From NCBI GenBank assembly GCA_031398915.1, contig JANNOG010000015.1:1-64000 (forward strand): a DNA stretch of 64,000 nt, written 5' to 3'. Of this stretch, positions 18,636 to 27,724 are shown one piece after another (positions within the stretch are counted from its first letter, which is position 1; each line of letters begins with the position of its first letter). The notes under the pieces were generated by a model that was given only the letters and a program-made list of their open reading frames with translations, was not told the origin of the DNA and did not search any database. The stretch comes from JANNOG01 sp031398915 (GTDB lineage: Bacteria; Actinomycetota; Actinomycetes; Actinomycetales; JBBAYJ01). The translations under genes were made by a program, and so were the position numbers.

Positions 18636-20526
18636 CGTCGACCCCTATCGGTTCGTCGCCGACCACGCCGGATCCCTCGCCACCGAGTCCGCCGCTGATC
18701 TCGATCTCGTCACCGGGTTCCAGGCCGCTCAACACCTGGGTGAATCCGCCCTGGCGCAGGCCGATCTCCACCACCACCTCCTCGATGTCGCCGTCCTCGG
18801 TGCGCCGCTGGACGACCGCGACGCCCTCGAACTCACTGATCGCCGTCGTCGGCACCGCGAGGATGTCCTTCGCCTCGCCGATGATCACCCTCGCCGCGAT
18901 GGTCAGGCCACCACGAGCGCCTGCCGGGGGATCTGACAGCGAGATGGCCACCGTGTACGTCTTCTGAGCGCCGCCGCCCTGGGCAAAGGGGTCCGCATAC
19001 GGATCGATTGGGCCACCACCCGAGGTGTCGGCGTCGGTCGGTGCGACGGTCAACACCTCGCCGGTGCCGACGAAGTCCGGTATCGCACTGAACTTCACCT
19101 CGGCGGCCATTCCCGGCTCGACCCTGATCGCATCGGTCTCGGGGATCTCGATCTCGGCCAGCAGCAGTTGCGGTGTGGTGAGGGTGATGACATCCGAGGC
19201 GCCGGTCGCGCCGCCGCCCGTCGTGCCGCCGGCGGAACCTGCGGATTCGCCCAATGTGTCGCCCACGGCGGCATTGACCTTGGTCACCGTCCCCGAGCTG
19301 GGGGCCACGATGGTCAGCGCCTCCAGTGCGGCCTGCGCACGCTCGACGTCCAGTTGCGCCCGGTCCACGGCCACCTGCGCCTCCTCGGGTGAGGTCCCCG
19401 CCGCCGCGTCACCACCTGTCTGTGCTGCGACCACGTTGCCGGTGATCAGCACCTGAAGGGCGGCCTTCGCCCGCGACACCTCGCTACGCGCGCTGGCCAG
19501 GCTCTGGGCATCGGCCGCCTGCCCACCTCGTTCGTCCTGTTCGGCGGTGCGGAGGCCCTCCTGCGCGACGAACACCGACTCGTCGGCTTCCGCGAGCACC
19601 GCCCGTGACGCGGCCGTCGCCGACGCCGCGTCGTCACCCGCGGCCACCGCGGCTGTGGCGTCCGCCACCCGGGCCTCGGCGGCGACGACCGTCAGGTGCG
19701 CCGCGTCGAGGCGGGCCTGTGCCGTGTCGACAGCAGATTGCTGACCCGATGCCACCGCGGTTGCCAGGTCGTTGCCGGCGGACACCTCGGCGGTCCGAGC
19801 GGCAGTGGCCGAAGCGGTGGCGCTCGCCAGTTCCGCGTCCGCGGCATCGCGCTGGTCGGGGCTCGGTTCGGCCGCGGCGGTGGCGTTGAGGTCCGCCTGG
19901 GCCTGGTCGCGAAGGTCGAGGTCCCGGTCGAGGCGGCGGGCGGCGGCATCGACGGCGGCCGCCAGCGCAGCCGCATTCGCATCGACCACCCCCTGGGTGG
20001 CGTTCAGCGCGGCAGTGGCTGCCGTGACGTCGCCGCGTGCCTGGGCCACCTGGGCGTCGCGAGCGGACTGCTCGTCGACGGTGGCCGGCCCTCTGAGACC
20101 GGCGGCGCGTTCGGCGGTCGTCAGGGCCGCCTCTGCGGCGTCCAACTCGATCTGGGCGAGCCGCGGGTCTTGGCGGCCCAACACCTGCCCGGCCGTGACG
20201 GTGTCCCCGACGGCGACGCTCAGCTCGGTCAGCCGGCCCGGCCCAGGAAAGCCCAGCGTGATCGACGTCGCCGTGGTCAGTGAGCCGTTGGCGGACACCG
20301 ACGAGACCAGATCCATCCGCTCGACGACGGCCGACGAGGGGACCTCCGAGAACTCACCGCCCAGGCCGGAATCCGAATAGGTGGCTCCCCCCAGCAATCC
20401 GCGGGCGAACCGGACGGCGGCGAACGCACCCGCTCCCAACAGGGCGAGAACCACCACGGCAATCACGACGACGACGACGATCGTTCGAGTACGGCGGCGC
20501 TTCTGCCGCACACCCCCTGGATGCAT
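18628..20526 (-). CDS. MacA/HlyD-type membrane-fusion (adaptor) protein with long coiled coil
   Basis: A 632-aa adaptor. A basic N-terminus (RQKRRRTRT) precedes a single membrane helix (about 15–40). The lipoyl half-motifs flank a very long Ala/Gln/Glu-rich helical hairpin at about 130–370, with AEAALTTAERAAGL opening it and LDVERAQAALEALTI closing it. The rest of the lipoyl domain (IVAPSSGTVTKVNAAVGDTL), a beta-barrel and a membrane-proximal domain follow. The hairpin is far longer than in Gram-negative MacA. As there is no outer membrane, its partner could be the cell wall or a secreted substrate (inference). First gene of the operon; ATG 20526. Confidence 0.88.
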   Translation of the reverse strand: MHPGGVRQKRRRTRTIVVVVVIAVVVLALLGAGAFAAVRFARGLLGGATYSDSGLGGEFSEVPSSAVVERMDLVSSVSANGSLTTATSITLGFPGPGRLTELSVAVGDTVTAGQVLGRQDPRLAQIELDAAEAALTTAERAAGLRGPATVDEQSARDAQVAQARGDVTAATAALNATQGVVDANAAALAAAVDAAARRLDRDLDLRDQAQADLNATAAAEPSPDQRDAADAELASATASATAARTAEVSAGNDLATAVASGQQSAVDTAQARLDAAHLTVVAAEARVADATAAVAAGDDAASATAASRAVLAEADESVFVAQEGLRTAEQDERGGQAADAQSLASARSEVSRAKAALQVLITGNVVAAQTGGDAAAGTSPEEAQVAVDRAQLDVERAQAALEALTIVAPSSGTVTKVNAAVGDTLGESAGSAGGTTGGGATGASDVITLTTPQLLLAEIEIPETDAIRVEPGMAAEVKFSAIPDFVGTGEVLTVAPTDADTSGGGPIDPYADPFAQGGGAQKTYTVAISLSDPPAGARGGLTIAARVIIGEAKDILAVPTTAISEFEGVAVVQRRTEDGDIEEVVVEIGLRQGGFTQVLSGLEPGDEIEISGGLGGEGSGVVGDEPIGVDGG

Positions 20527-20587
20527 ACCGCGTATAGTGGCAGGCCACCGAGGATTCCGCTAGGACCTCAGGACAGTCGGGCGCTCG

Positions 20588-21811
20588 TCACGAGTCGTCG
20601 CGACCCGGCACTCGCAGCACCAGCGCGTCGCCCTGACCGCCGCCGCCGCACAACGCCACCACGCCACGACCGCCACCCCGCCTCTGCAGTTCCAGCGACA
20701 GGGTGAGAGCCAGCCGGGCCCCGGACATCCCGACCGGATGGCCCAGCGCCACCGCGCCGCCGTTCACGTTTACCCGCTGCTCGATGTCGTCGGCGCTCAA
20801 TCCCAGATCGGTCGCCGATGCCAGGGCGACGACGGCGAACGCCTCGTTGATCTCGTACAGGTCGAATCCACCCGGGTCCAGCTCCGCGCTTGCAGCCGCC
20901 CGCCGAATCGCGGCCGCCGGCTGGGTCTGCAACGTGGAATCCGGACCCGCGACCATGCCTGCGGGTCCTACCTCGGCCAACCACGTCAGCCCGCGCGACT
21001 CGACCCACGAGCGTCTGGCCACCACCACGGCGGCGGCCCCGTCCGAGATCTGTGAGGCAGACCCCGCCGTGATCGTGCCGTCCTCGCGAAACGCCGGCCG
21101 CAGTCGGGCGAGGGACTCGACTGTCGTGTCCGGTCGAATCCCCTCGTCGGCGGCGACGGTCACGGCGGCACCGCGGCGCTGCGCGACCTCGACCGCAGCG
21201 ACCTCGTCCGCGAAGCGTCCCGCGGCCCATGCGCCGGCGGCGAGGCGGTGCGAGCGTGCGGCGAACGCGTCCTGTTGCTCGCGGCTGAACGTTGCCCGAG
21301 GTGCCCGGTTGGCTCCGTCCGTCAGCGACCCCATCGACTGGTGGGTGAAGGCATCGTGCAGGCCGTCGTGGGCCAGGTGATCCACCAGGGTGACGTCACC
21401 GTAGGCATGGCCGGTCCGGCTGCCGGGTAGCAGGTGTGGCGCCTGCGACATGGACTCCATTCCGCCGGCCACGATCACGTCCACCGCGCCCGTCCGGATC
21501 AGGGCGTCCGCGAGGATGATCGCGCTGAGGCCGGACAGGCACACCTTGTTGACCCCCACGGCCGGAATCGACATGGCCAATCCGCCGGCCACCGCAGCCT
21601 GGCGCGCCGGTGCCTGGCCGCAACCTGCGCTCAGCACATGGCCCATCGCCACGTGATCGACGTCCGTGGCGGCTATCCCGGCCCGCCTGACGGCGGATCG
21701 GATGGCAGCCCCTCCCAGTTCGGTCGCGGTCATCGACGACAGCGAACCGTGGAATCGCCCCATCGGGGTGCGCGCTCCGGCAACGATGACGGAGGAATCG
21801 ACCGTGGTCAC
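20588..21811 (-). CDS. Acetyl-CoA C-acetyltransferase (thiolase)
   Basis: A 407-aa degradative/biosynthetic-type thiolase that condenses or cleaves acyl-CoA thioesters. Acyl-enzyme Cys91 lies in NKVCLSGLSA; the CoA loop follows GGMESMSQAPHL; the second active-site pair is the His of GGAVALGHPVGMSGAR and the Cys of ALCGGGGQGDAL. NEAFAVVAL is also present. Length is normal. It follows mutY by 20 bp on the same strand and so may share its transcript. The substrate chain length cannot be read from sequence. Confidence 0.93.
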   Translation of the reverse strand: MTTVDSSVIVAGARTPMGRFHGSLSSMTATELGGAAIRSAVRRAGIAATDVDHVAMGHVLSAGCGQAPARQAAVAGGLAMSIPAVGVNKVCLSGLSAIILADALIRTGAVDVIVAGGMESMSQAPHLLPGSRTGHAYGDVTLVDHLAHDGLHDAFTHQSMGSLTDGANRAPRATFSREQQDAFAARSHRLAAGAWAAGRFADEVAAVEVAQRRGAAVTVAADEGIRPDTTVESLARLRPAFREDGTITAGSASQISDGAAAVVVARRSWVESRGLTWLAEVGPAGMVAGPDSTLQTQPAAAIRRAAASAELDPGGFDLYEINEAFAVVALASATDLGLSADDIEQRVNVNGGAVALGHPVGMSGARLALTLSLELQRRGGGRGVVALCGGGGQGDALVLRVPGRDDS

Positions 21812-21831
21812 GATCGCACTCTAAGCCGCGA

Positions 21832-22695
21832 CTACCGCGGCAGCGTGACGCCATCCGGGCGGACGACGGCCAGGCCGTCGGCCACCAGGGCGACGATGCA
21901 TCTCTCGATCTGCACACGATCGGACCACACGAGGTCCAGCTGGTCGCGCGCCACCACGCCGGGTGCCGCCCGCAGCCGCGCCATCACCAGCCCTCGCACC
22001 TGTCGGTCGCTGCCGAGCCATGGTTGGGCTGGGGAGGCGGTCGTCGCCGAGCGGGCAGGTGGTCCCGGGCATACCGATTCCAGCGGGCACTGGCCGCACC
22101 GAGGGTTGCGGGCGGTGCAGACCAGCGCGCCCAGTTCCATCACCGCCGAGTTCCACCGCGTCGCGGTGGCGGGGTCGATCGGCAAGACGGCCGTGGCACG
22201 GTCGATCTCGGCTCGGGTAGGAGCGCCCGTCGGCGGACGTTCGTCACCCGAGACTCGAGACAGCACCCGGCGCACGTTGACGTCCAGTACCCGGGATCGT
22301 CGGCCGTAGGCGAATCCGACGGTTGCCGCGGCCGTGTACGCCCCGATCCCGGGAAGGGCCAGCAGTGCTGCCTCGTCGTCGGGCACCTCGCCGCCATGAC
22401 GTTCCACGATGGCGACGGCGGCCGCATGCAACCGCACCGCCCGGCGCGGGTAGCCGAGGCGCCCCCACATCCGTACCGCCTCGCCCACCGAGTCCGCAGC
22501 GAGGTCTGCCGGCGTCGGCCACCGCGCCAGCCAGGCCGTCCACGGTTCGACGATGCGCGCCACCGGGGTCTGCTGGCTCATGACCTCGCAGACCAGCACC
22601 CCCCACCCGGTGCGTTCGGGCCCGCGCCACGGCAACTCACGGCCGTGCTCCCGGTACCAGTCGAGAACGGCTGCCACGCCCCGGTCGTCGATCAC
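21832..22695 (-). CDS. mutY: A/G-specific adenine DNA glycosylase
   Basis: MutY removes adenine mispaired with 8-oxoguanine. The 287-aa protein has catalytic Glu37 in VCEVMSQQTPVARI, the helix-hairpin-helix LPGIGAYTAAA, catalytic Asp138 in SRVLDVNVRRVLSR, and the Fe4S4 cluster Cys193-x6-Cys200-x2-Cys203-x5-Cys209. It is short: the C-terminal NUDIX-like 8-oxoG recognition domain of E. coli MutY is replaced by about 75 residues of winged-helix-like character, as in other short actinobacterial MutY proteins. It lies downstream of radA and disA, giving a genome-maintenance cluster. Confidence 0.93.
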   Translation of the reverse strand: MIDDRGVAAVLDWYREHGRELPWRGPERTGWGVLVCEVMSQQTPVARIVEPWTAWLARWPTPADLAADSVGEAVRMWGRLGYPRRAVRLHAAAVAIVERHGGEVPDDEAALLALPGIGAYTAAATVGFAYGRRSRVLDVNVRRVLSRVSGDERPPTGAPTRAEIDRATAVLPIDPATATRWNSAVMELGALVCTARNPRCGQCPLESVCPGPPARSATTASPAQPWLGSDRQVRGLVMARLRAAPGVVARDQLDLVWSDRVQIERCIVALVADGLAVVRPDGVTLPR

Positions 22696-22745
22696 GGGCC
22701 GATCCTGGACCGGAGGTGCCGCACAGGCCGATGTGGGTCCCTGCG

Positions 22746-23846
22746 TCAGACGTAACGCTCGAGGATGCTGGTCTCGGCGAGTCGGGACAGACCCTCGCGG
22801 ATCGCCCGCGCCCGAACAGGGCCGATCCCCTCGACCGCGCTGAAGTCGTCCACCCCGGCGGCGAGCATCTTCTGCAGTGCGCCGAAGTGCGCCACGATTC
22901 GCTCGGTGAGGACCTCGGACAGCCGCGGCACACGATGCAACATCCGATAGCCACGCGGGCTGACCGACACGTCGAGCGGCTCGGCGACATCGGTGAACCC
23001 CATGGCCGCGGCCACCTGCGCGAGATCCACCAGCTGACCCGGGTTGAGGTCCACCAGGGCGTCGAGGACTGCCACTGTCTCGTCCCGCGAACCGCCCACC
23101 CCGACGTAGTCGCGGACGACGGCTTCGCGCTCGGCGCCGAGGCCCGAGATCAACTCATCGAGCTGCAGCGACAGCAGTCGCCCGTCGGTACCCAACTCGA
23201 TCAGGTACTCCTCGACCTCACTGGAGATTCGACGCACCATCTCGGCACGTTGAATCACCGTCGCGACGTCTCGAACGGTTGCCAGGTCTTCGATCTCCAA
23301 GCCGGCGAGGGTGCTGGTGACCTCCTGCAGCCGGTTGCTGTAGCGCTCCAACGTGGCCAGGGCCTGGTTGGCTCGGGTGAGGATCTCGGTCGAGCTCTCC
23401 AGGACGCGTCGCCGGCCACCCACATAGAGCGCGATCAGACTCATCGACTGACTGACGGAGATGACCGGATAACCGGTTTGCTTGGCGACCCGCTCGGCAG
23501 TGCGGTGCCGAGTGCCGGACTCGACGGTCTCGACAGCCGGGTCGGGGACCAGCTGGACCGCGGCGCGCACGATCCGCCCGACGCCGTTGACCGATGCCGC
23601 GGTGGTGTCGATGACGATGGCCCCGTCCATCTTGGCCAGCTCGCGAAGCCTGGTGGACGAGAAGTCGACGTCGAGGACGAAACCGCCGGTGCACAGCGAG
23701 GCGACCAGCGAATCGAAACCCATGATCACCAGGCCACCGGTGCGGCCCCGCACGATTCGTTCGAGTCCGTCCCGTAGTGGCGTGCCGGGAGCCACGGCCG
23801 CCAGGACCGTCCGCATCTGCTCGTCGATCTCCGTTGTCACACTCAC
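22746..23846 (-). CDS. disA: DNA integrity scanning protein / diadenylate cyclase DisA
   Basis: DisA makes c-di-AMP from two ATP and stops when it meets branched DNA. The 366-aa protein has the N-terminal DAC domain (about 1–150) with the catalytic motifs DGAIVID and SGTRHRTAERVA, a helical linker (about 150–290), and a C-terminal helix-hairpin-helix DNA-binding domain (VEGIGPVRARAIREGLSRL). It lies directly downstream of radA, the usual partner order in many Gram-positive bacteria. GTG 23846 is the start. In this window the likely c-di-AMP target is the KtrA-type protein at 31276–31944. Confidence 0.97.
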   Translation of the reverse strand: MSVTTEIDEQMRTVLAAVAPGTPLRDGLERIVRGRTGGLVIMGFDSLVASLCTGGFVLDVDFSSTRLRELAKMDGAIVIDTTAASVNGVGRIVRAAVQLVPDPAVETVESGTRHRTAERVAKQTGYPVISVSQSMSLIALYVGGRRRVLESSTEILTRANQALATLERYSNRLQEVTSTLAGLEIEDLATVRDVATVIQRAEMVRRISSEVEEYLIELGTDGRLLSLQLDELISGLGAEREAVVRDYVGVGGSRDETVAVLDALVDLNPGQLVDLAQVAAAMGFTDVAEPLDVSVSPRGYRMLHRVPRLSEVLTERIVAHFGALQKMLAAGVDDFSAVEGIGPVRARAIREGLSRLAETSILERYV

Positions 23847-23988
23847 CTACCCCAGGCGACCTGTCGTCCTCATCATGCTGCCCTTTCGGTGCTGTGTCCG
23901 GCGTTTAGGCCGTGAGTCTACGGGTCGTCACTGACACGCGATGAAAGACCACGAAGTGTGAACATTGTCGGATGCGTCGGGTGTTCTG

Positions 23989-25416
23989 TCACTGAGAGAC
24001 GGCGGCGAGTCGCCGTGCGCGCAACCCGGGATCGCGGACTGCTTGCAGGGCGTCGACGATCGTGGCGCACTCGGTGACGCGCATCCCGTCCAGTGACCCG
24101 TCGTCGACCCGATAGTCGCTACCCGCCGGAACCACGGCAGCGCGAAAGCCGAGCCGACGCGCCTCACTGAGGCGGCGTTGGAGCGCCGGGACCCGGCGAA
24201 CCTCCCCGCCCAGTCCCAGCTCACCCAGGGCCACCAGGCCACCGGGCACCGCATCGTCCGTCACCGAACTGGCCACCGCCAGCGCGAGCGCCAGGTCCAC
24301 CCCCGGCTCGGACAGGCGCAGCCCGCCGACCGTCGCCACGTAGACGTCGCACGCCGGCAGCGGCACCCCACCGCGCCGTTCGAGCACCGCGAGGACGGTC
24401 GCCAGCCGCGTACCGTCGATCCCCGATGCCACTCGGCGGGGGCTACCCGGTGCCGGCGCGACCAGCGCCTGAACCTCCACGACCATGGGCCGCCGCCCCT
24501 CGATCCCGACTGTGACGCACGATCCGGGCCCTGGGGCGGTGGTCGCGGTCAGGAACAATCCGCTGGGGTCGGCGACCTCGGTCATCCCCGCCTCGTCCAG
24601 TTCGAAGCAGCCGACCTCGTCGGTGGGGCCGTAACGGTTCTTGACCGAGCGCAGCAGCCGGAGCCGGGCATGGCGTTCGCCCTCCAACATGCACACCACG
24701 TCGACCAGATGCTCCAGCGTGCGTGGCCCGGCCAGCGAGCCGTCCTTGGTGACGTGGCCGACCAGCAACGAGGTGGCGCCGGTGCGCCGCGACATCGCGC
24801 CCACCGCCTCGGCCACCGCCTTGACCTGGTTGACACTGCCCGGTGCGGCGTCGACCCCGGCGACCGTCAGCGTTTGGACCGAGTCGACGACGACCAGGTC
24901 GGCCTCGCTGGCGGCGACGCCGTCCAGCACGGCGGCCATGTCGTGCGCCTCGACCAGCCACAAGCCGTCGTGCTCGGCGTGTACGCGTTGGGCACGGCCG
25001 CGCACGGCAGACGCGGATTCCTCGCCGGTCGCATAGAGAACCCGGCTACCGCTGCGGGCGAAAGCGGCCGACACCTCGAGCAACAGCGTGGACTTGCCGA
25101 CCCCCGGCTCACCGGAGAGCAGCAGGACCGAGCCCGGGACGAGGCCGCCACCCAACACCCGGTCCAGTTCACCGATCCCGGACGGGCGCGGCGCCACCCG
25201 GTCCAACGTGACCTGCGTGATCGGAACCGCCCCCCCAGCGGGACGACCACGGTGGTCAGCGGCGCCCGCGGCCCCGCCGACGTCCGCCGACATGGACTGT
25301 TCGACCGTTCCCCAACCACCGCACCCCGGGCATCTGCCCACCCACCGTGGGGCGACGACCCCGCACGCGGTGCATTCGAAACCCGGCGTCCGCCGCTTCG
25401 TGCTCACCCGAGCCAC
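23989..25416 (-). CDS. radA: DNA repair protein RadA
   Basis: RadA is a RecA-like helicase that processes recombination branches. The roughly 475-aa protein has the N-terminal zinc finger C-x2-C…C-x2-C (CTACGVVAPRWVGRCPGC), Walker A GEPGVGKST, Walker B VVVDSVQ, the RadA-specific KNRYGP motif, and a C-terminal Lon-like domain. Several GTG starts are possible (25437, 25416, 25407); 25416 is preferred because it places the zinc finger at about residue 14, as in relatives. It is upstream of disA on the same strand with a 142-bp gap. Confidence 0.95.
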   Translation of the reverse strand: MARVSTKRRTPGFECTACGVVAPRWVGRCPGCGGWGTVEQSMSADVGGAAGAADHRGRPAGGAVPITQVTLDRVAPRPSGIGELDRVLGGGLVPGSVLLLSGEPGVGKSTLLLEVSAAFARSGSRVLYATGEESASAVRGRAQRVHAEHDGLWLVEAHDMAAVLDGVAASEADLVVVDSVQTLTVAGVDAAPGSVNQVKAVAEAVGAMSRRTGATSLLVGHVTKDGSLAGPRTLEHLVDVVCMLEGERHARLRLLRSVKNRYGPTDEVGCFELDEAGMTEVADPSGLFLTATTAPGPGSCVTVGIEGRRPMVVEVQALVAPAPGSPRRVASGIDGTRLATVLAVLERRGGVPLPACDVYVATVGGLRLSEPGVDLALALAVASSVTDDAVPGGLVALGELGLGGEVRRVPALQRRLSEARRLGFRAAVVPAGSDYRVDDGSLDGMRVTECATIVDALQAVRDPGLRARRLAAVSQ

Positions 25417-25452
25417 GCTAATCCCGACCCCGGACACGACTCCGGGAGCGGC

Positions 25453-25845
25453 CTACAGCGACAGCAGGGTCGCTGTGAAGATGATCGCGCCGGTGCCGAT
25501 CGACACCCCGGGGATTAGCGCAAACGCCAGCAGACTGCCGTTGCGGGTCCGCCGGTACATCCCGATCCCAGCCAGCGCGAAGATCATGATGCCGAGCGCG
25601 GACGCACCGAAGGCCAGCCCCACCGACGCGGGTTCGGGGTCGGTGTCGGTGGGCGAGACCAGCGTCCACGGCACGATCGTGGCGAACAGCACGCCGAACA
25701 CCCAGATGCCGATCAGCGCGATGTTGATCGGCGTCGGGCGTGGCCATCGCCGGACGGGCACGACAGCGGTCGAGCTGCGGTCGGTACTCGTCGGGTCGAC
25801 CGGCGAGCCGGCGCTCTGCTGCTGGGTAGGGGACGCACTCACCAC
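25453..25845 (-). CDS. Small membrane protein upstream of radA, unknown function
   Basis: A 130-aa product: a Ser/Thr/Gln-rich N-terminus of about 35 residues, then three hydrophobic segments (INIALIGIWVFGVLFATIV, SVGLAFGASALGIMIFALAG and LLAFALIPGVSIGTGAIIF) with the basic loop YRRTRNG between the last two. No family recognised. It is on the radA strand, ending 36 bp before the preferred radA start, so it may be co-transcribed. It diverges from ppx. Confidence 0.65.
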   Translation of the reverse strand: MVSASPTQQQSAGSPVDPTSTDRSSTAVVPVRRWPRPTPINIALIGIWVFGVLFATIVPWTLVSPTDTDPEPASVGLAFGASALGIMIFALAGIGMYRRTRNGSLLAFALIPGVSIGTGAIIFTATLLSL

Positions 25846-25943
25846 TGCAGCGTGCCACGTCGAGGCCTGTCGTGGCAGGAATGGAGCAGATGGATCATGT
25901 CAACCGACAGGTGGCGGACGTCGTGGCCCGTTACGGTCTGCGA

Positions 25944-26909
25944 ATGCGGCTCGGAGTCCTCGACATCGGGTCGAACACCGTCCACCTACTGGTGGTCGAT
26001 GCCCAGTCCGGCGCCCGACCGGTCCCGGCGGCCTCGTTCAAGAACGAATTGCGCCTTGCCGAGCACCTCAGCGCAGCCGGTGACATCGATCCTGACGGCG
26101 TCGACCAGCTGGTGACGTTCGTGGCCGACGCCATGGCCGTGGCGGCCGAATCCGGCGTCGAGCACGTCCTGCCGTTCGCCACGTCCGCAGTCCGTGAGGC
26201 GCGCAACAGTGACGACGTGCTGGGTGAGGTCGAGCGCCGCACCGGGGTTCGACCGCACGTCCTACCAGGCCAGGACGAGGCTCGGCTGACGTTCCTGGCG
26301 GCCCGGCGGTGGTACGGCTGGTCGGCCGGTCGGCTGCTGGTCCTCGACATCGGCGGCGGCAGCCTGGAGGTCGCGGCGGGCCCCGACGAGGCTCCTGATC
26401 AGGCCATCAGCCTTCCGCTGGGCGCTGGGCGCCTGACCCGTGAGGCATTCGCCGGGGCCGGTGTGACGGTCGCCGCCACCGAGGAGGTGGCAGCAGCGCG
26501 GTTACGGGTTCGTCGCGAGGTGGCTCGACTGGCCTCGGAGGTGTTCCGCGCCGGTTCGCCCGACATGGCGGTGGCCACCAGCAAGACGTTCCGGTCCCTG
26601 GCACGGATGTGCAGCGGTGACGACACCCCGGTGCTGCGTCGCTCGGACCTGCGGGAATGGGTACCCAAACTGGCCGGGATGAGCGCAGCCCAGCGATCCT
26701 CGCTGCCGGGGATCAGCCTGACCAGAGCGCCCCAGCTACTGGCCGGCGCGATCGTGGCCGAGGCGCTGCTGGACCTGTTGGACCTCGACCGGGTGGACAT
26801 CTGCCCCTGGGCGCTGCGCGAGGGCGTGATCCTGCACTACTTCGACTCGTTGCCGACATCGGCCGACCCTGCCCGCTTGATCGGGGCCGTACCCGCCGTT
26901 CGGCCCTAG
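25944..26909 (+). CDS. Ppx/GppA-family exopolyphosphatase
   Basis: A 321-aa member of the ASKHA Ppx/GppA family, which hydrolyses polyphosphate and/or pppGpp. The phosphate-1 loop is LGVLDIGSNTVHLLVV and the phosphate-2 loop LLVLDIGGGSLEV; the family Glu lies in PFATSAVREARNSDDVL. Short actinobacterial Ppx1-type proteins (Rv0496 type) begin exactly at this MRLGVLD, which supports ATG 25944; GTG/ATG codons up to 25872 would add about 24 residues. It heads the run ppx–isomerase–ProDH-like–proC, close to the order seen in mycobacteria. Confidence 0.9.
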   Translation: MRLGVLDIGSNTVHLLVVDAQSGARPVPAASFKNELRLAEHLSAAGDIDPDGVDQLVTFVADAMAVAAESGVEHVLPFATSAVREARNSDDVLGEVERRTGVRPHVLPGQDEARLTFLAARRWYGWSAGRLLVLDIGGGSLEVAAGPDEAPDQAISLPLGAGRLTREAFAGAGVTVAATEEVAAARLRVRREVARLASEVFRAGSPDMAVATSKTFRSLARMCSGDDTPVLRRSDLREWVPKLAGMSAAQRSSLPGISLTRAPQLLAGAIVAEALLDLLDLDRVDICPWALREGVILHYFDSLPTSADPARLIGAVPAVRP

Positions 26910-26920
26910 AATCGGCCAAC

Positions 26921-27724
26921 GTGACCGACTCGGCTGCCAGGCCAACGGTCGGCATGTCCACGATGGCGGTGTTTCCCGACAGCTGTGCCACAGCCTTCGC
27001 GGTCGCTGCCGACCTCGGATACGACGGGGTCGAGGTGATGGTGTGGTCGGATCCGATCAGCCGAGACGCTGCAGCTCTCGCCGCACTGTCCCGAAGCCAT
27101 GACATGCCGGTGCTCAGCGTGCATGCGCCCACCACCCTCCTCACTCAATCGGTCTGGGGTCGAGACCCGTGGGTCAAGCTGATCCGCAGTGCGGAACTGG
27201 CCGAGGAGTTGGGCGCGGGTGTCGTGGTCGTGCACCCGCCGTTTCGATGGCAGGGCGACTACGGCAGGACGTTCACCGAGGGGATCGCCCGCCTCGGTGA
27301 GGCCCACCATGCGCGATTCGCGGTCGAGAACATGTTTCCCTGGCGGGTGCCCGGTCGCGATGTCGAGGCGTACAGCCCGGGTTGGGACCCCACGGTCGAA
27401 GACTACGAACATGTCACCCTGGACTTCTCGCACGCCGCCACCGCCCGAATGGATTCCCTCGACATGGCGAAGAATCTGGGCGACCGCCTGACACATATCC
27501 ATCTGGGCGACGGGAGCGGGTCGATCAAGGACGAGCACCTCCCGCCCGGTCGGGGCAACCAACCGTGCGCCCAGGTCCTGTCACACCTCGCCGACATCGC
27601 CTGGACGGGGCACGTCGTGGCCGAGGTGAACACCCGACGAGATGCCCGCCGCCGCACCACGACCCTGGCCGAGACCCTGGCGTTCGCCCGAACCCACCTG
27701 CGCCAGGCGTGGGACGCCCGATGA
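26921..27724 (+). CDS. Sugar phosphate isomerase/epimerase-like TIM-barrel protein
   Basis: A 267-aa member of the AP-endonuclease family 2 / IolE-like fold. Metal-site features are visible: LSVHAPTTLL, VVVHPPFRW, FAVENMFPW (Glu), VTLDFSHAA (Asp/His), THIHLGDGSG and VAEVNTRRD. The substrate is unknown. Mycobacterial Rv0498 occupies the same slot after ppx. It starts at GTG 26921, 11 bp after ppx, and its stop overlaps the next ATG by 4 bases. Confidence 0.83.
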   Translation: MTDSAARPTVGMSTMAVFPDSCATAFAVAADLGYDGVEVMVWSDPISRDAAALAALSRSHDMPVLSVHAPTTLLTQSVWGRDPWVKLIRSAELAEELGAGVVVVHPPFRWQGDYGRTFTEGIARLGEAHHARFAVENMFPWRVPGRDVEAYSPGWDPTVEDYEHVTLDFSHAATARMDSLDMAKNLGDRLTHIHLGDGSGSIKDEHLPPGRGNQPCAQVLSHLADIAWTGHVVAEVNTRRDARRRTTTLAETLAFARTHLRQAWDAR